Part shown: piece by piece, positions 34,543-42,929 of the stretch
Position numbering within the stretch: position 1 is the stretch's first letter
Layout: the number at the start of each line of letters is the position of its first letter
NCBI GenBank assembly: GCA_029259335.1
Contig: JAPDIY010000090.1
Coordinates: forward strand, 1 to 55,165
Length of the DNA: 55,165 nt
Source: Archaeoglobi archaeon
GTDB lineage: Archaea; Halobacteriota; Archaeoglobi; Archaeoglobales; Archaeoglobaceae
Direction of reading: 5' to 3'
The notes under the pieces: model-generated
Told to the model about the DNA's origin: nothing
Databases searched by the model: none
What the model saw: only the letters and a program-made list of their open reading frames with translations
Program-made: the position numbers and the translations under genes

Positions 34543-35670
34543 TTAGACGATCCGTTGAAGTTTCAGAACGACAAGAAATGCAACGATCTCAACGGTAATA
34601 ACGAAAGCCGCCAGATAACTCATGGAAAGATCATAAAGCGACCCTATAACAACCCCTCCAACCAACCAAGCCAGCCCGTATGCAGCATTGAAAATACCGT
34701 AAGCGGTACCCCTCTTTTCAACATTCGTCAAGTCTGCTACAGCACCTCTCATAACAGTTTCTTGCATCCCCATAACCGCCCCCCAGATTGCAACTCCTGC
34801 TAGTACAGTTATCAACGAATCGGAAAAGGAGAGGAGGGTGAACGGAATAAAGATTGGTATTAGTGTAAGAATCCTGAATCCAATTCTATCGTAGCCCTTC
34901 CCGGAGATGAGGGCGAAGAGTCCATCTATTCCCATCGCGACAGCATAAAGCAGAGGGATGAGAGCATCAGAAACCACAGAGTTAACCTTGAGATGATATG
35001 CTATTATCGGAAAACTTGCAAATCCCATAATACTCGTAAAGACAAAGAACGTGTAGAGCCAGAATTTTCCTGTTGTCTTGGATTCTTTTTTAGGGACCTC
35101 AAACTTCTGGGGGGTTGGATATTCAATTTTTGCAAGTGAGAGGACGAGGAGTGTGAGGATAGCCGGAATGGTAAGCAGGGCAAATCCCTCTCTGTAACCA
35201 TAAGAAAGCAGCGCTGCAGACAGAATTATGGGGCCAGCAACAGCGCCAATCTGATCCATGGCCTCGTGAATGCCAAATCCCCATCCTCTGCCAATTTCCT
35301 TTGCAGCAAAAGATAGCATTGCATCCCTTGCAGGTGATCTCAAGGCTTTTCCGACTCTTTCGAGTATCAGCAAAACCGCTGCAACCTCCCAGCTTCCAGC
35401 GAGGGCTAGAAAGGGAATGGAGAGAATCATGGCGTAGCCGATAAACGTCATGAGCCAGTACTGATTGGTTCTGTCAGCGAGATAGCCAGATAACAATCGG
35501 AAAGCGTAGCCCAGAAACTCCCCAAACCCCGAAACGAGTCCGAGAAGAACAGCGCTAACACCAAAAGTGGCGAGAAATGGACCAGTTACACTCCTTGCTC
35601 CCTCATAGGTAACGTCTCCAAACAGACTCACGAGACCCATCAGGAGAATGAATTTCGCAGCCCTGTTCAT
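34543..35670 (-). CDS. MFS transporter paired with a PadR regulator
   Basis: A 375-residue membrane protein with about eleven or twelve hydrophobic segments. The loop 2-3 MFS motif is visible as GYLADRTNQYW. GLVSLFGDVTYEGARSVTGP at the start is typical of a group annotated as drug or metabolite efflux pumps. It begins on the base after the stop of the PadR regulator gene, so the two are one operon. The pairing suggests efflux controlled by a ligand-responsive repressor. The transported compound is unknown. Confidence 0.87.
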   Translation of the reverse strand: MNRAAKFILLMGLVSLFGDVTYEGARSVTGPFLATFGVSAVLLGLVSGFGEFLGYAFRLLSGYLADRTNQYWLMTFIGYAMILSIPFLALAGSWEVAAVLLILERVGKALRSPARDAMLSFAAKEIGRGWGFGIHEAMDQIGAVAGPIILSAALLSYGYREGFALLTIPAILTLLVLSLAKIEYPTPQKFEVPKKESKTTGKFWLYTFFVFTSIMGFASFPIIAYHLKVNSVVSDALIPLLYAVAMGIDGLFALISGKGYDRIGFRILTLIPIFIPFTLLSFSDSLITVLAGVAIWGAVMGMQETVMRGAVADLTNVEKRGTAYGIFNAAYGLAWLVGGVVIGSLYDLSMSYLAAFVITVEIVAFLVVLKLQRIV

Positions 35671-35982
35671 TCAATCCTCCTCCAGTATCTCATTGAAGAG
35701 CTCTCTTATCTTGTTTCTGGCATTTTCAAGTATCTCTCTCCCTTTCTCTGTAATCCGATACACCCTCCTAACTTTGCCTCTAACCACAACTTTTCTCGAT
35801 TTTAGCAATCCATCTCTCTCCATCTCATGGAGTATTGGGTAGATTGTTCCGGGGCTGATGGAATAACCGTGCCTTGAAAGCTCTTTCATCATCCAAGCAC
35901 CGTAGATCTCTCCTTTGGATGCATGATACAGGATGTGGATCCGAACGAATCCGAGGAACATTTTCTGAGAGGGGTCTTTCAT
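35671..35982 (-). CDS. PadR-family transcriptional regulator
   Basis: A 103-residue winged-helix DNA-binding protein. The PadR signature is the helix-turn-helix and wing region around GYSISPGTIYPILHEMERDG, followed by LLKSRKVVVRGKVRRVYRIT. It is upstream of and immediately adjacent to the MFS gene and probably represses this two-gene operon, as PadR proteins commonly do next to transporters. The C-terminal helix is short (PadR-s1 type). No operator was identified with confidence. Confidence 0.9.
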   Translation of the reverse strand: MKDPSQKMFLGFVRIHILYHASKGEIYGAWMMKELSRHGYSISPGTIYPILHEMERDGLLKSRKVVVRGKVRRVYRITEKGREILENARNKIRELFNEILEED

Positions 35983-36100
35983 ATCGGATTTCGTTATCTG
36001 TTTTCGATTTAAGGTTTTTGGATTTCTTGCAGATAGCTAAAGATTGTGCTACTTCAAAAATACCCAGATGCTGAATAGAATCAATCAATCAACCACCAAC

Positions 36101-36108
36101 TTTATAAA
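36101..36108 (+). promoter_or_regulatory. TATA box of the gar1-tfb operon
   Basis: TTTATAAA, with transcription expected near 36130 and gar1 starting at 36158. Confidence 0.5.
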
Positions 36109-36157
36109 TGAACCAAACGAAAAGTATATATACTCTTGCGAAAACCTTATATACTGC

Positions 36158-36475
36158 ATGAAAAAACTCAGGGAACTTGGGAAAGTAAAACACATGTCGA
36201 AATCCGGGATGCTTGTAGTTGCTTTGAATCCTGCATACATCCCTAAAATTGGAGATAAGGTTGTTACGAGAAAAATGGAGTATGTTGGCACTGTTAACGA
36301 TATTATCGGCCCGGTTTCATCCCCCTATGCACTCGTCAGACCGAAAAACCCTGAGAAAATAGTATTTGAAGATTTATTTGTGGTGAAGGAGTATGGCGGA
36401 GGTAGAAAAGGTAAGGGAGAAGGAAGTAGAAAAGGAAGTAGAAAGAAAGGAGATAGAAAGAGAAGAGGATATTGA
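36158..36475 (+). CDS. gar1: H/ACA RNP protein Gar1
   Basis: Subunit of the H/ACA ribonucleoprotein that guides pseudouridylation of rRNA, working with Cbf5, Nop10 and L7Ae. From the ATG at 36158 the protein has 105 residues. The beta-barrel core is visible as [20 protein letters not shown], then [15 protein letters not shown] basic Gly/Lys/Arg/Ser tail ([11 protein letters not shown], then [11 protein letters not shown]) follows. That tail is encoded by DNA also used, in another frame, for the start of TFB. An upstream TTG in the same frame (36044) would add an unrelated extension and is rejected. Confidence 0.92.
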   Translation: MKKLRELGKVKHMSKSGMLVVALNPAYIPKIGDKVVTRKMEYVGTVNDIIGPVSSPYALVRPKNPEKIVFEDLFVVKEYGGGRKGKGEGSRKGSRKKGDRKRRGY

Positions 36476-37373
36476 AGTCTGTCCAGAATGTGGTAGCCCG
36501 CGCCTCATTCGTGATTATCGCAGAGGAGAGTTCATCTGTCAGGATTGCGGGCTCGTAATTGAGGATCGCTACATCGATGCCGGTCCTGAGTGGAGAGCCT
36601 TTGACAGTGAGCAGAGAGATAAAAGGAGCAGGGTTGGCGCACCCGTAACCTATACCATCCACGACAAAGGTTTATCCACGATCATCGACTGGAGCAATAA
36701 GGACTACTACGGCAAAGCCATATCTGTCAGGAACAGGGCTCAGCTTTTCAGACTGAGAAAGTGGCAGAGGAGAATCAGGATAAGCAACGCGACCGAGAGG
36801 AACCTTGCATTCGCTCTCAGCGAGCTTGACAGAATGGCTTCAGCCCTTGGCCTTCCCAAGAGCGTTAGAGAGACCGCTGCTGTGATATATAGGAAGGCTG
36901 TCGAGAAGAACCTGATCAGAGGAAGGAGCATTGAGGGTGTTGTTGCTGCAGCACTCTACGCTGCCTGCAGGCAGGCAGGAGTGCCAAGAACCCTCGATGA
37001 GATTGCAACATACTCAAGAGTTGACAGGAAGGAGATTGGAAGGACTTACAGGTTCATCACGAGGGAGCTTGGGCTTAAGCTTATGCCCACCAGCCCGGCA
37101 GATTATGTGCCGAGATTCTGCGCTGCCCTCGGCCTGAGCGGAGAGGTTCAGAAGAAGGCAATTGAGATAATAAAGAAGGCTGAGGAGAGGGAGCTTACGA
37201 GCGGAAGAGGGCCTACCGGGGTTGCAGCTGCTGCGATATATGTGGCCTCAATCCTGCTCGGTGAACGCAGAACGCAGAGAGAGGTTGCTGAGGTTGCTGG
37301 AGTGACGGAGGTTACGATCAGGAACCGCTACAAGGAGCTGGCGGAGAAGCTTGGAATTGAGATCATTCTTTAA
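36393..37373 (+). CDS. tfb: Transcription initiation factor B (TFB)
   Basis: Archaeal TFIIB homologue that binds TBP and BRE and recruits RNA polymerase. The zinc ribbon is CPECG with a second CQDCG pair. The B-reader region [15 protein letters not shown] and two cyclin folds follow (first ending near [10 protein letters not shown], second with [16 protein letters not shown]). The 326-residue length is typical. The ATG at 36393 has a strong GGTGAAGGAG ribosome site directly upstream. It lies within gar1, giving an 83-bp overlap in which TFB gains a charged Glu/Lys/Arg N-terminal extension of about 29 residues before the zinc ribbon. Confidence 0.95.
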   Translation: MAEVEKVREKEVEKEVERKEIEREEDIEVCPECGSPRLIRDYRRGEFICQDCGLVIEDRYIDAGPEWRAFDSEQRDKRSRVGAPVTYTIHDKGLSTIIDWSNKDYYGKAISVRNRAQLFRLRKWQRRIRISNATERNLAFALSELDRMASALGLPKSVRETAAVIYRKAVEKNLIRGRSIEGVVAAALYAACRQAGVPRTLDEIATYSRVDRKEIGRTYRFITRELGLKLMPTSPADYVPRFCAALGLSGEVQKKAIEIIKKAEERELTSGRGPTGVAAAAIYVASILLGERRTQREVAEVAGVTEVTIRNRYKELAEKLGIEIIL

Positions 37374-37412
37374 TTTTTCTATTTTAATTTTAATTTAAAA
37401 TAAAATATTCTA
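37374..37412 (+). terminator. T-rich terminator after tfb
   Basis: Several T tracts (TTTTTCTATTTTAATTTTAATTT) directly follow the tfb stop; in archaea such tracts are enough to end transcription. Confidence 0.5.
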
Positions 37413-37473
37413 ACGAAAAGATTATATGTCATGTAGGAGCAATGTTAACAAATTGCTAGAGGTGTGTGTGTGT

Positions 37474-39111
37474 ATGAAAACTGCTGGATATGATTTTGTT
37501 GGTGAAATAGGCGAGGAATTTTTGAACCGAGCAATGGCGGCAGCGTTTTACACAACGACAATCCCCCATACCTTAGAGGCTGAGTATGAACCCGAAAATG
37601 TTCCTTTAGAACTCGAAGAGTATGCAAAAGTGAGTTGTAAACTCCACTTAAAGTATCCTCCGACTGTTGACTTCATGAAGGAAGATGTTGTTAGGGTTCT
37701 TTTCGACATAGAGGCATTTCTAAAAGTGTTGGGAAGTTTGAAACTCGAATTCGACGTCGCAGCATCAGCACAATGTTCGCTAACTTATAACCAAGAAACA
37801 AGAATTCTATCAGTTGATTTCGAAGCAGCCCAGTTTGACGAATTGACGATAAACGACAAGTATGACCTTCCCGAAAACGTCCTCAAAATAATCAACAAAG
37901 CCATTAAAGCAACCCTCGATTCTGAATTGCTCGAAAATGTTGGAAGAATAGAGATTGCCCCTATACTGCATTCTGCTGAACTCCCAGACATGCCACCTGG
38001 AGAAGAACTTACGATCGGTCTCGGTAATGTAAAGATACTCAACGACCGGGTTGGAGCAATTTGCTTAAACTTCCTTGGTTACAGCGGTGGTAGTATCGCC
38101 GAGATGACGGATTTTACAAATGGCCTTGACTTTTGTTGCGGTATTTCTGAGAATGCCATGCACAGAATATTCGACTTTTGGTGGAGTAGGACTACCAATC
38201 CCAAAAGTGGGAGTACATCTGGCAGATGTGATTTGCCTGAAATAATAGACAGTATCTTAGAGGCTATTGGAGGTATCCCGGGAATTGCAGTAAAGGTTGC
38301 GACGCTCGGATTTGGTGAGGTGGAATTTGATGTGCTTGAATCGTGGATGGATTATAGCGTAGCGTTTAGGATTACAAGCAAGCCAGATTTTGATTTAAAA
38401 CCTGGAAACGTAATCGAGGTTAGTAACCTCAATCTTTCACTGGATGCAGAAGCTGTTGCAAAGGTAAGAATTAAAATCACAGAGGAAATTGACACGAGCG
38501 GATTTATTCCAGACTCGTGGACTCCGTGGGAAGACGATATAACTATTGACGAGCAGGAAGTCACTCTTCCACTTGCAGATATTTCAGTCAATGATCTCGA
38601 TGTTGTAGTTGACAAAGCGATTGCCGAAGTTTACCTTGACGATGAGAACAGGATTATGGCAAAATTAAAAGAAGTACATTTAACAATAGGTCTGGGCGAC
38701 TCTTGGATAGAAAATTTAGGTGAGGTTGCAGTAAACTGGTTGATAGACAGAATTGAAGAGCTGATTAAAGATGGAATACCTCCTTTCCCCCTCTCACCAT
38801 CTATCATATCTACCAAAATACCGGGCACATCTCTGACGCTCAAAGTTGATGTAGAGGGGCTCACAACCGACGATTTTGAGGCAGTTGTCGGGGCTAACAT
38901 TGAATTTGAGGAAATTCCCAGATTCATCGTACCTGTTCCGAGGTTCGTTGCGAATCGCGACCCGCTTTCACTTGAAGTCCACAGAGCGGACTGCATTTAT
39001 GTCGAAAAAATATACGAGAAGAACAAGGTAGGTTACTATTCATTAATGGATGCCATCAAAGATGGTTACGACGGGTGCAAGTACTGTCTTCCCGAATACC
39101 ACACACGATAG
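37474..39111 (+). CDS. Unfamiliar TULIP-like protein with Ada-like Cys C-terminus
   Basis: A 545-residue protein from ATG 37474, preceded by GAGGTG 7 nt away; ATG 37426 would add 16 residues. I do not recognise a named family. The N-terminus (VGEIGEEFLNRAMAAAFYTT) and the pattern of a long helix, extended amphipathic strands, then another helix (LPENVLKIINKAIKATLD) recall TULIP/BPI-type tubular lipid-binding domains, and a second similar half follows. The last 50 residues (HRADCIYVEKIYEKNKVGYY, then GYDGCKYC) resemble the zinc-binding motif of Ada or HRDC-like nuclease tails. There is no signal peptide or membrane segment. It appears monocistronic. Confidence 0.6.
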   Translation: MKTAGYDFVGEIGEEFLNRAMAAAFYTTTIPHTLEAEYEPENVPLELEEYAKVSCKLHLKYPPTVDFMKEDVVRVLFDIEAFLKVLGSLKLEFDVAASAQCSLTYNQETRILSVDFEAAQFDELTINDKYDLPENVLKIINKAIKATLDSELLENVGRIEIAPILHSAELPDMPPGEELTIGLGNVKILNDRVGAICLNFLGYSGGSIAEMTDFTNGLDFCCGISENAMHRIFDFWWSRTTNPKSGSTSGRCDLPEIIDSILEAIGGIPGIAVKVATLGFGEVEFDVLESWMDYSVAFRITSKPDFDLKPGNVIEVSNLNLSLDAEAVAKVRIKITEEIDTSGFIPDSWTPWEDDITIDEQEVTLPLADISVNDLDVVVDKAIAEVYLDDENRIMAKLKEVHLTIGLGDSWIENLGEVAVNWLIDRIEELIKDGIPPFPLSPSIISTKIPGTSLTLKVDVEGLTTDDFEAVVGANIEFEEIPRFIVPVPRFVANRDPLSLEVHRADCIYVEKIYEKNKVGYYSLMDAIKDGYDGCKYCLPEYHTR

Positions 39112-39609
39112 TCAACCCGTCTTCTCGAATTTTTTCATCGGGAAGTATTCAGTAATGTTAATCATAACCTCTCTGTTCCTTATCACGTCGTAGTTTCTGA
39201 CTATGAGTTTCTCTCCCTCTGGAATCCCAAGTTCTTCAGCTATTGTAGGATCAGCTTCAATAACCTTGCTCCACCTTATCTCCCTCCTTGCCTCAATTCC
39301 GTGCTTTTTCATTATCCTGCCAATTGGAATGTCGGCTTTCATCAGATCCTCTTTAAAGCTGTTGTCGAGCCTTTTTAGTGGTGTGTAGGAGATTGCCTTT
39401 GCGTAAACTTCCCCATCAGCTTTCAGATACACAACCCTGTAGTTAACCTCGTCTCTTTCGTCAATACCCAGCAACTCAGCCAGATCTTTGTCTGCCTTGA
39501 CGATTCTCTGCTCCACCGTCTCAACATAAACCTCCTTCTGCGTTATCGCCTCTATTATCGCAGTTACCGACCCATCTGTGGTCATCAGAATGCGGTGTAT
39601 GGCGTTCAT
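39112..39609 (-). CDS. DUF98 / chorismate-lyase-like protein
   Basis: A 165-residue protein of the DUF98 family, which shares the UbiC (chorismate pyruvate-lyase) and UTRA fold. I see the opening ILMTTDGSVTAIIEA, the EQRIV strand and the late VIRNREVMINITEYFP, which carries the conserved family end. UbiC-type members release pyruvate from chorismate, but archaeal DUF98 activity is not settled. It overlaps the UPF0200/0201 gene by 4 nt in one operon. A link to quinone or folate precursors is inference only. Confidence 0.78.
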   Translation of the reverse strand: MNAIHRILMTTDGSVTAIIEAITQKEVYVETVEQRIVKADKDLAELLGIDERDEVNYRVVYLKADGEVYAKAISYTPLKRLDNSFKEDLMKADIPIGRIMKKHGIEARREIRWSKVIEADPTIAEELGIPEGEKLIVRNYDVIRNREVMINITEYFPMKKFEKTG

Positions 39610-40562
39610 AGCCTTTCGAGTTCCTTCACTGGCCTGCCATCCTTCGTCTCAGGTGCGAGGTAGTCAAGAAAGCGCTGAAATGGGATGTTGTTCAGCCTGA
39701 AGGTGACCTTCAGCGGTGAGAGGGTAGCATCAGCATCACAGAAGTTGATCCTTGAAACTGTTGCGGTCTGCTTGTTGAGGTAAACCGTCACCTCGTTCCC
39801 GCTTTTTCCCTTTAAAATTTCACTCCTCGCTGTGTCGAGAATTCTCTGCCTTCTTAGCAGTTCTCTAAACCGTTCAAGGTTTCTTGCCCTTCCGATCAAC
39901 TTCCCGTCTTCAATTTTAATCTCGGCATCTGGAAAGAGATTCTTAATTGCGTTAATCACCTTCTCATCGCTTTCAGTCGGATGAATGTCGGTTTCAATCT
40001 CAATCTCAACATTTCTGGCGAGTTTAAGCAGGATCTCCCTTACGGTTTCAATAAAATCCTCGTAGTTGCTCGTGTTCTCGATAGTGAAATCCGCCATCTC
40101 CATTGCCTCCTTCAAACCCCAAGATTCCTCTCTCCTGTCTCTTTCAATCAAGCTCTCAATGCTCTCGACATCATCACTCCTCTTCCTCATCTTAGCCCTT
40201 TCAAATCTGACTTCGAGCGGACATTCGATGGCAATCAGAATAAAATCGTCTCCAAATGTCCTTTTAAACCTCTCAATTTCAGCTATCCCTCTTATTCCAT
40301 CAACAACCACGACTCCGCATTCCTTGGATGCCTCCCTTATTTTTGGTATGCACCTCTTTGCGATGGCATCCATCCCATCTCTTTGCCTCAGTTCGGAGGC
40401 CATCTTTCCCAAATTTTCATCTGTGAGTTCCAGTCCCCTTCTCATCGCCTCTTCTCTCACAACATCGCCCATAACAACGACAGGGATTCCAAGTTCTCTT
40501 GCAACCTGAGCTGCAGTGCTCTTACCGCTCAAGGGGTAGCCCACAAACGCTATTACCTTCAT
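39606..40562 (-). CDS. UPF0200/UPF0201 fusion: P-loop kinase-like plus RNA-binding-like domain
   Basis: The N-terminal 180 residues are a dephospho-CoA-kinase or adenylate-kinase-like P-loop NTPase: VIAFVGYPLSGKSTAAQ, then VVVDGIRGIAEIERF and the lid RDRREESWG. The C-terminal 135 residues match UPF0201, an archaeal domain of unknown role (VEIEIETDIHPTESDEKV through VYLNKQTATVSRINF). As I recall, Archaeoglobus fulgidus has the same fusion. The ATG at 40562 aligns with family starts; a GTG at 40574 is less likely. It overlaps the upstream unknown gene by about 40 nt and the downstream DUF98 gene by 4 nt. Confidence 0.88.
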   Translation of the reverse strand: MKVIAFVGYPLSGKSTAAQVARELGIPVVVMGDVVREEAMRRGLELTDENLGKMASELRQRDGMDAIAKRCIPKIREASKECGVVVVDGIRGIAEIERFKRTFGDDFILIAIECPLEVRFERAKMRKRSDDVESIESLIERDRREESWGLKEAMEMADFTIENTSNYEDFIETVREILLKLARNVEIEIETDIHPTESDEKVINAIKNLFPDAEIKIEDGKLIGRARNLERFRELLRRQRILDTARSEILKGKSGNEVTVYLNKQTATVSRINFCDADATLSPLKVTFRLNNIPFQRFLDYLAPETKDGRPVKELERL

Positions 40563-40950
40563 CGCCAACACCACACTGGCAGTGTATCAGGTTGTAGTAA
40601 GCTGCCGCGATTCTAAAATCCTTGTTGTCGGGTTTGACCTCAAATTCTGCCTGCACTTCTATATCTTCAACTTCCTCTTTTTTAATCACGTCGTAAGTCC
40701 AGATTTCGTCGCCAGCAACAACTACTGTATACCTTGCTCTCCGTATTCGCGTGTAGCTTTCCATAAATCTCTTTACAGGTTCAGAAGCGGTAGGAGAGGC
40801 AAAATCAATGCATAAAACAATTCTTCCCTTAAAAAATCCAAGATAGCTGCATTTTACGAAAAAATGTTTGCCATCAAGCTCTATGTCAATTCCATCGTCT
40901 CTCTCGAACTCTACTCCTCTCTCTTCAAGCCATTTCAAGGTTTGGTTCAT
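40522..40950 (-). CDS. Unknown protein, possibly nuclease-fold
   Basis: A 142-residue protein I cannot place. The layout (LKWLEERGVEFERDDGIDIE, then an HFFVKC strand, a central VVVAGDEIWTYDV) is reminiscent of the N-terminal PD-(D/E)XK domain of type I restriction R subunits, but I do not see a convincing full catalytic set. The end is Cys-rich (HCQCGVGDEGNSVCG), and this part overlaps the start of the UPF0200 gene, so it may be dictated by that frame. Its start overlaps the livM stop by 4 nt, which puts it in the same transcript as the transporter permease genes. Confidence 0.6.
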   Translation of the reverse strand: MNQTLKWLEERGVEFERDDGIDIELDGKHFFVKCSYLGFFKGRIVLCIDFASPTASEPVKRFMESYTRIRRARYTVVVAGDEIWTYDVIKKEEVEDIEVQAEFEVKPDNKDFRIAAAYYNLIHCQCGVGDEGNSVCGLPLER

Positions 40951-41984
40951 GCATCTCCACGGATTTTTGCCGCAACCTTCTTAATTGGGGCAGTGAATAT
41001 CGGTCTCTCCTTGATCAGTCCCTCTGGGCGGTAGAGCAGAACAAAGTACATCAGCAGGCCGAAGAGGATGTACTCCAGCCAGACTGCCTCAAATGGCAGG
41101 TGGAGGATAGCTCTTATCTCATGCTTGTAGATTGTGAGCAGTATTTTTACTATCACGAAGGTGAGAGTTCCGACAACAACGCCCCTGTTGTTCCCCGCTC
41201 CTCCAAGCAAGACCATCAGGAACGGATAGAACGTCCACTCAACTCTCGAAAAGCTTGTTGCTATGACATTGACGGAATACAAGGAGTAGAGTGCTCCAGC
41301 TAACGAAGCAATTGCAGAGCCAATTGCAGCCGTTTTGATCCTCAGAAGCATAACACTCTTACCAGTTGCCTCAACCACACTTTCGTTCTCTCTCATCGCC
41401 CTGAGCAGCCTTCCAAAGGGGGAGTTTGTGAGTCTCCTGACGAAGATGAAAACCAGAAATGCGATAAAGAGTGTTATTGCTGTAAATACAACCATTCTTT
41501 CCTCTCCCGGCACAAACGCGAGGACATCGGGGGTTGAAACGCCGTAGTAACCTCCAATAATTGCTATGTTATAGTTGCAAACCATAAAGGCAACTTCACT
41601 TATTGCCAGAAGTGTGATGGCAAGGTAATCCTCAGAAAGCTTTGCACTCGGTAGAATGAAGAGTGCTCCTGTTACAGCACCGAGAATTACTGCTAAAGCC
41701 AAGCAGAGGAGCAGCAAGCCCACACCGTATGCCGGATTGGATACTATTAGGTCATTTGTCAGAGACCTTATCTGAGCACTTGCCGTTATTATATCTCCGC
41801 TGATTCCAAAGACTGAAATCAAGATTCTGTTGGCTATTCCACCTACAGCTACAGCCCCCATCAGAACCGCTAAAGCTCTGCCGAAGTTAGGTATGCCTGC
41901 AAATCCGTATTCTAAGTTAAGGCTCAACGATACTATCGTGTAGAGACCGAACCACAAAGCTATTGTAACGATGATTTCTTCCAT
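40947..41984 (-). CDS. livM: Branched-chain amino-acid ABC transporter permease LivM
   Basis: Inner permease of a HAAT-type importer, 345 residues with about nine to ten hydrophobic segments. The family signature is visible in SLNLEYGFAGIPNFGRALAV near the start, and the ATP-subunit contact (EAA-like) region is around TGKSVMLLRIKTAAIGSAIA. It overlaps livH by 25 nt. The HAAT family imports leucine, isoleucine and valine, and in some archaea other amino acids or urea. Confidence 0.92.
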   Translation of the reverse strand: MEEIIVTIALWFGLYTIVSLSLNLEYGFAGIPNFGRALAVLMGAVAVGGIANRILISVFGISGDIITASAQIRSLTNDLIVSNPAYGVGLLLLCLALAVILGAVTGALFILPSAKLSEDYLAITLLAISEVAFMVCNYNIAIIGGYYGVSTPDVLAFVPGEERMVVFTAITLFIAFLVFIFVRRLTNSPFGRLLRAMRENESVVEATGKSVMLLRIKTAAIGSAIASLAGALYSLYSVNVIATSFSRVEWTFYPFLMVLLGGAGNNRGVVVGTLTFVIVKILLTIYKHEIRAILHLPFEAVWLEYILFGLLMYFVLLYRPEGLIKERPIFTAPIKKVAAKIRGDA

Positions 41985-42880
41985 ATCACTCGCCTCCAGT
42001 TAACCCCTGTTATTCCTCTTGGCGCCAATATTAACACAATTATGAGAACTACCAGAGAGATTACCTTACTGTAAAGGAGTATTCCCGTACCCAGTATGGT
42101 TGAGAGGTTGTATGTTAAAAAGGATTCTGAAAATCCGACAATGTAGCCACCAAGCAGCGCTCCGTTGATATTAGCCAGACCACCAACTATGCTTGCTGCA
42201 AATATTGATACGATGATGATGGCTCCTGTTGAGGGAACAATCTCCTGTCTGAAGGGCAGAAGTGTACCTGCCATTGCTGCCAGAGCGCCTGATAGGAACC
42301 ATGAAAACAGTCTGGTGTACTCAACATTCACACCCATTACTTCAGCCAGATCTGGATTCTCCATGGAGGCTCTCAACGCAACGCCGAACTTGGTTTTGTA
42401 AAGGAGGAGAAAAAGAGCGAAGATTGAAAGAGAGATTACGAGGGTGGAAACAAAAAGTATTGCCGACATACCGGCAATATCAAAATCGTATGGTGTGAAT
42501 ATAAATCTGGAAGCAGACTTGTGCGAGATTTCTGCAAGAGAATCGGAATAGGAACCTATGATCCCAAGCAGTATTAAGTCGAGAGCCAGTGTTGAAATCA
42601 TCAGAATGACGACAGATGCTTCTCTTTTTATCAAGGGCCTAAGTATCAGTAGATAAACAGCGAGACCGAGAAGACCACCCAAAATGAAGGAAAAAGGTAG
42701 AGAATAGTAGGGATGAATTTTGTACAAACGCAACAGTGTAAGAGAAATGTAAGAGCCGAAAACAGCAAAAGAACCCTGTGCAAAGTTTGGTACGGCTGTA
42801 GTAATGTAAGTCAGTGTCAAACCAACACTTAGAAGAACCAGAAGATTTGAGTAAACGATTGCCCCTTCTATTACGCTCAT
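41960..42880 (-). CDS. livH: Branched-chain amino-acid ABC transporter permease LivH
   Basis: Second permease of the importer, 306 residues with about eight hydrophobic segments. It opens with the typical LSVGLTLTYITTAVPNFAQG, and the coupling region is MGVNVEYTRLFSWFLSGALA. It starts 25 nt from a shared AT-rich promoter, divergent from livK, so the likely transcript is leaderless. Expression with livK-livG-livF is probably coordinated through this region. Confidence 0.92.
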   Translation of the reverse strand: MSVIEGAIVYSNLLVLLSVGLTLTYITTAVPNFAQGSFAVFGSYISLTLLRLYKIHPYYSLPFSFILGGLLGLAVYLLILRPLIKREASVVILMISTLALDLILLGIIGSYSDSLAEISHKSASRFIFTPYDFDIAGMSAILFVSTLVISLSIFALFLLLYKTKFGVALRASMENPDLAEVMGVNVEYTRLFSWFLSGALAAMAGTLLPFRQEIVPSTGAIIIVSIFAASIVGGLANINGALLGGYIVGFSESFLTYNLSTILGTGILLYSKVISLVVLIIVLILAPRGITGVNWRRVIWKKSSLQ

Positions 42881-42898
42881 GGTCGTTGCATTGGGTAA

Positions 42899-42913
42899 AG
42901 TTTTAAAATATTA
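42899..42913. promoter_or_regulatory. Shared AT-rich promoter element between livH and livK
   Basis: AGTTTTAAAATATTA lies midway in the 49-bp gap between divergent livH and livK. Its centre is about 25 nt from both ATGs, so one or two overlapping TATA boxes may drive both leaderless transcripts. Confidence 0.5.
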
Positions 42914-42929
42914 ACGATTTCTTTATATC

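Noticed and set aside
36044-36157. N-terminal extension of Gar1 from a TTG start
   Set aside because: The extension has no similarity to Gar1, crosses the TATA box, and the ATG at 36158 fits the known protein length.
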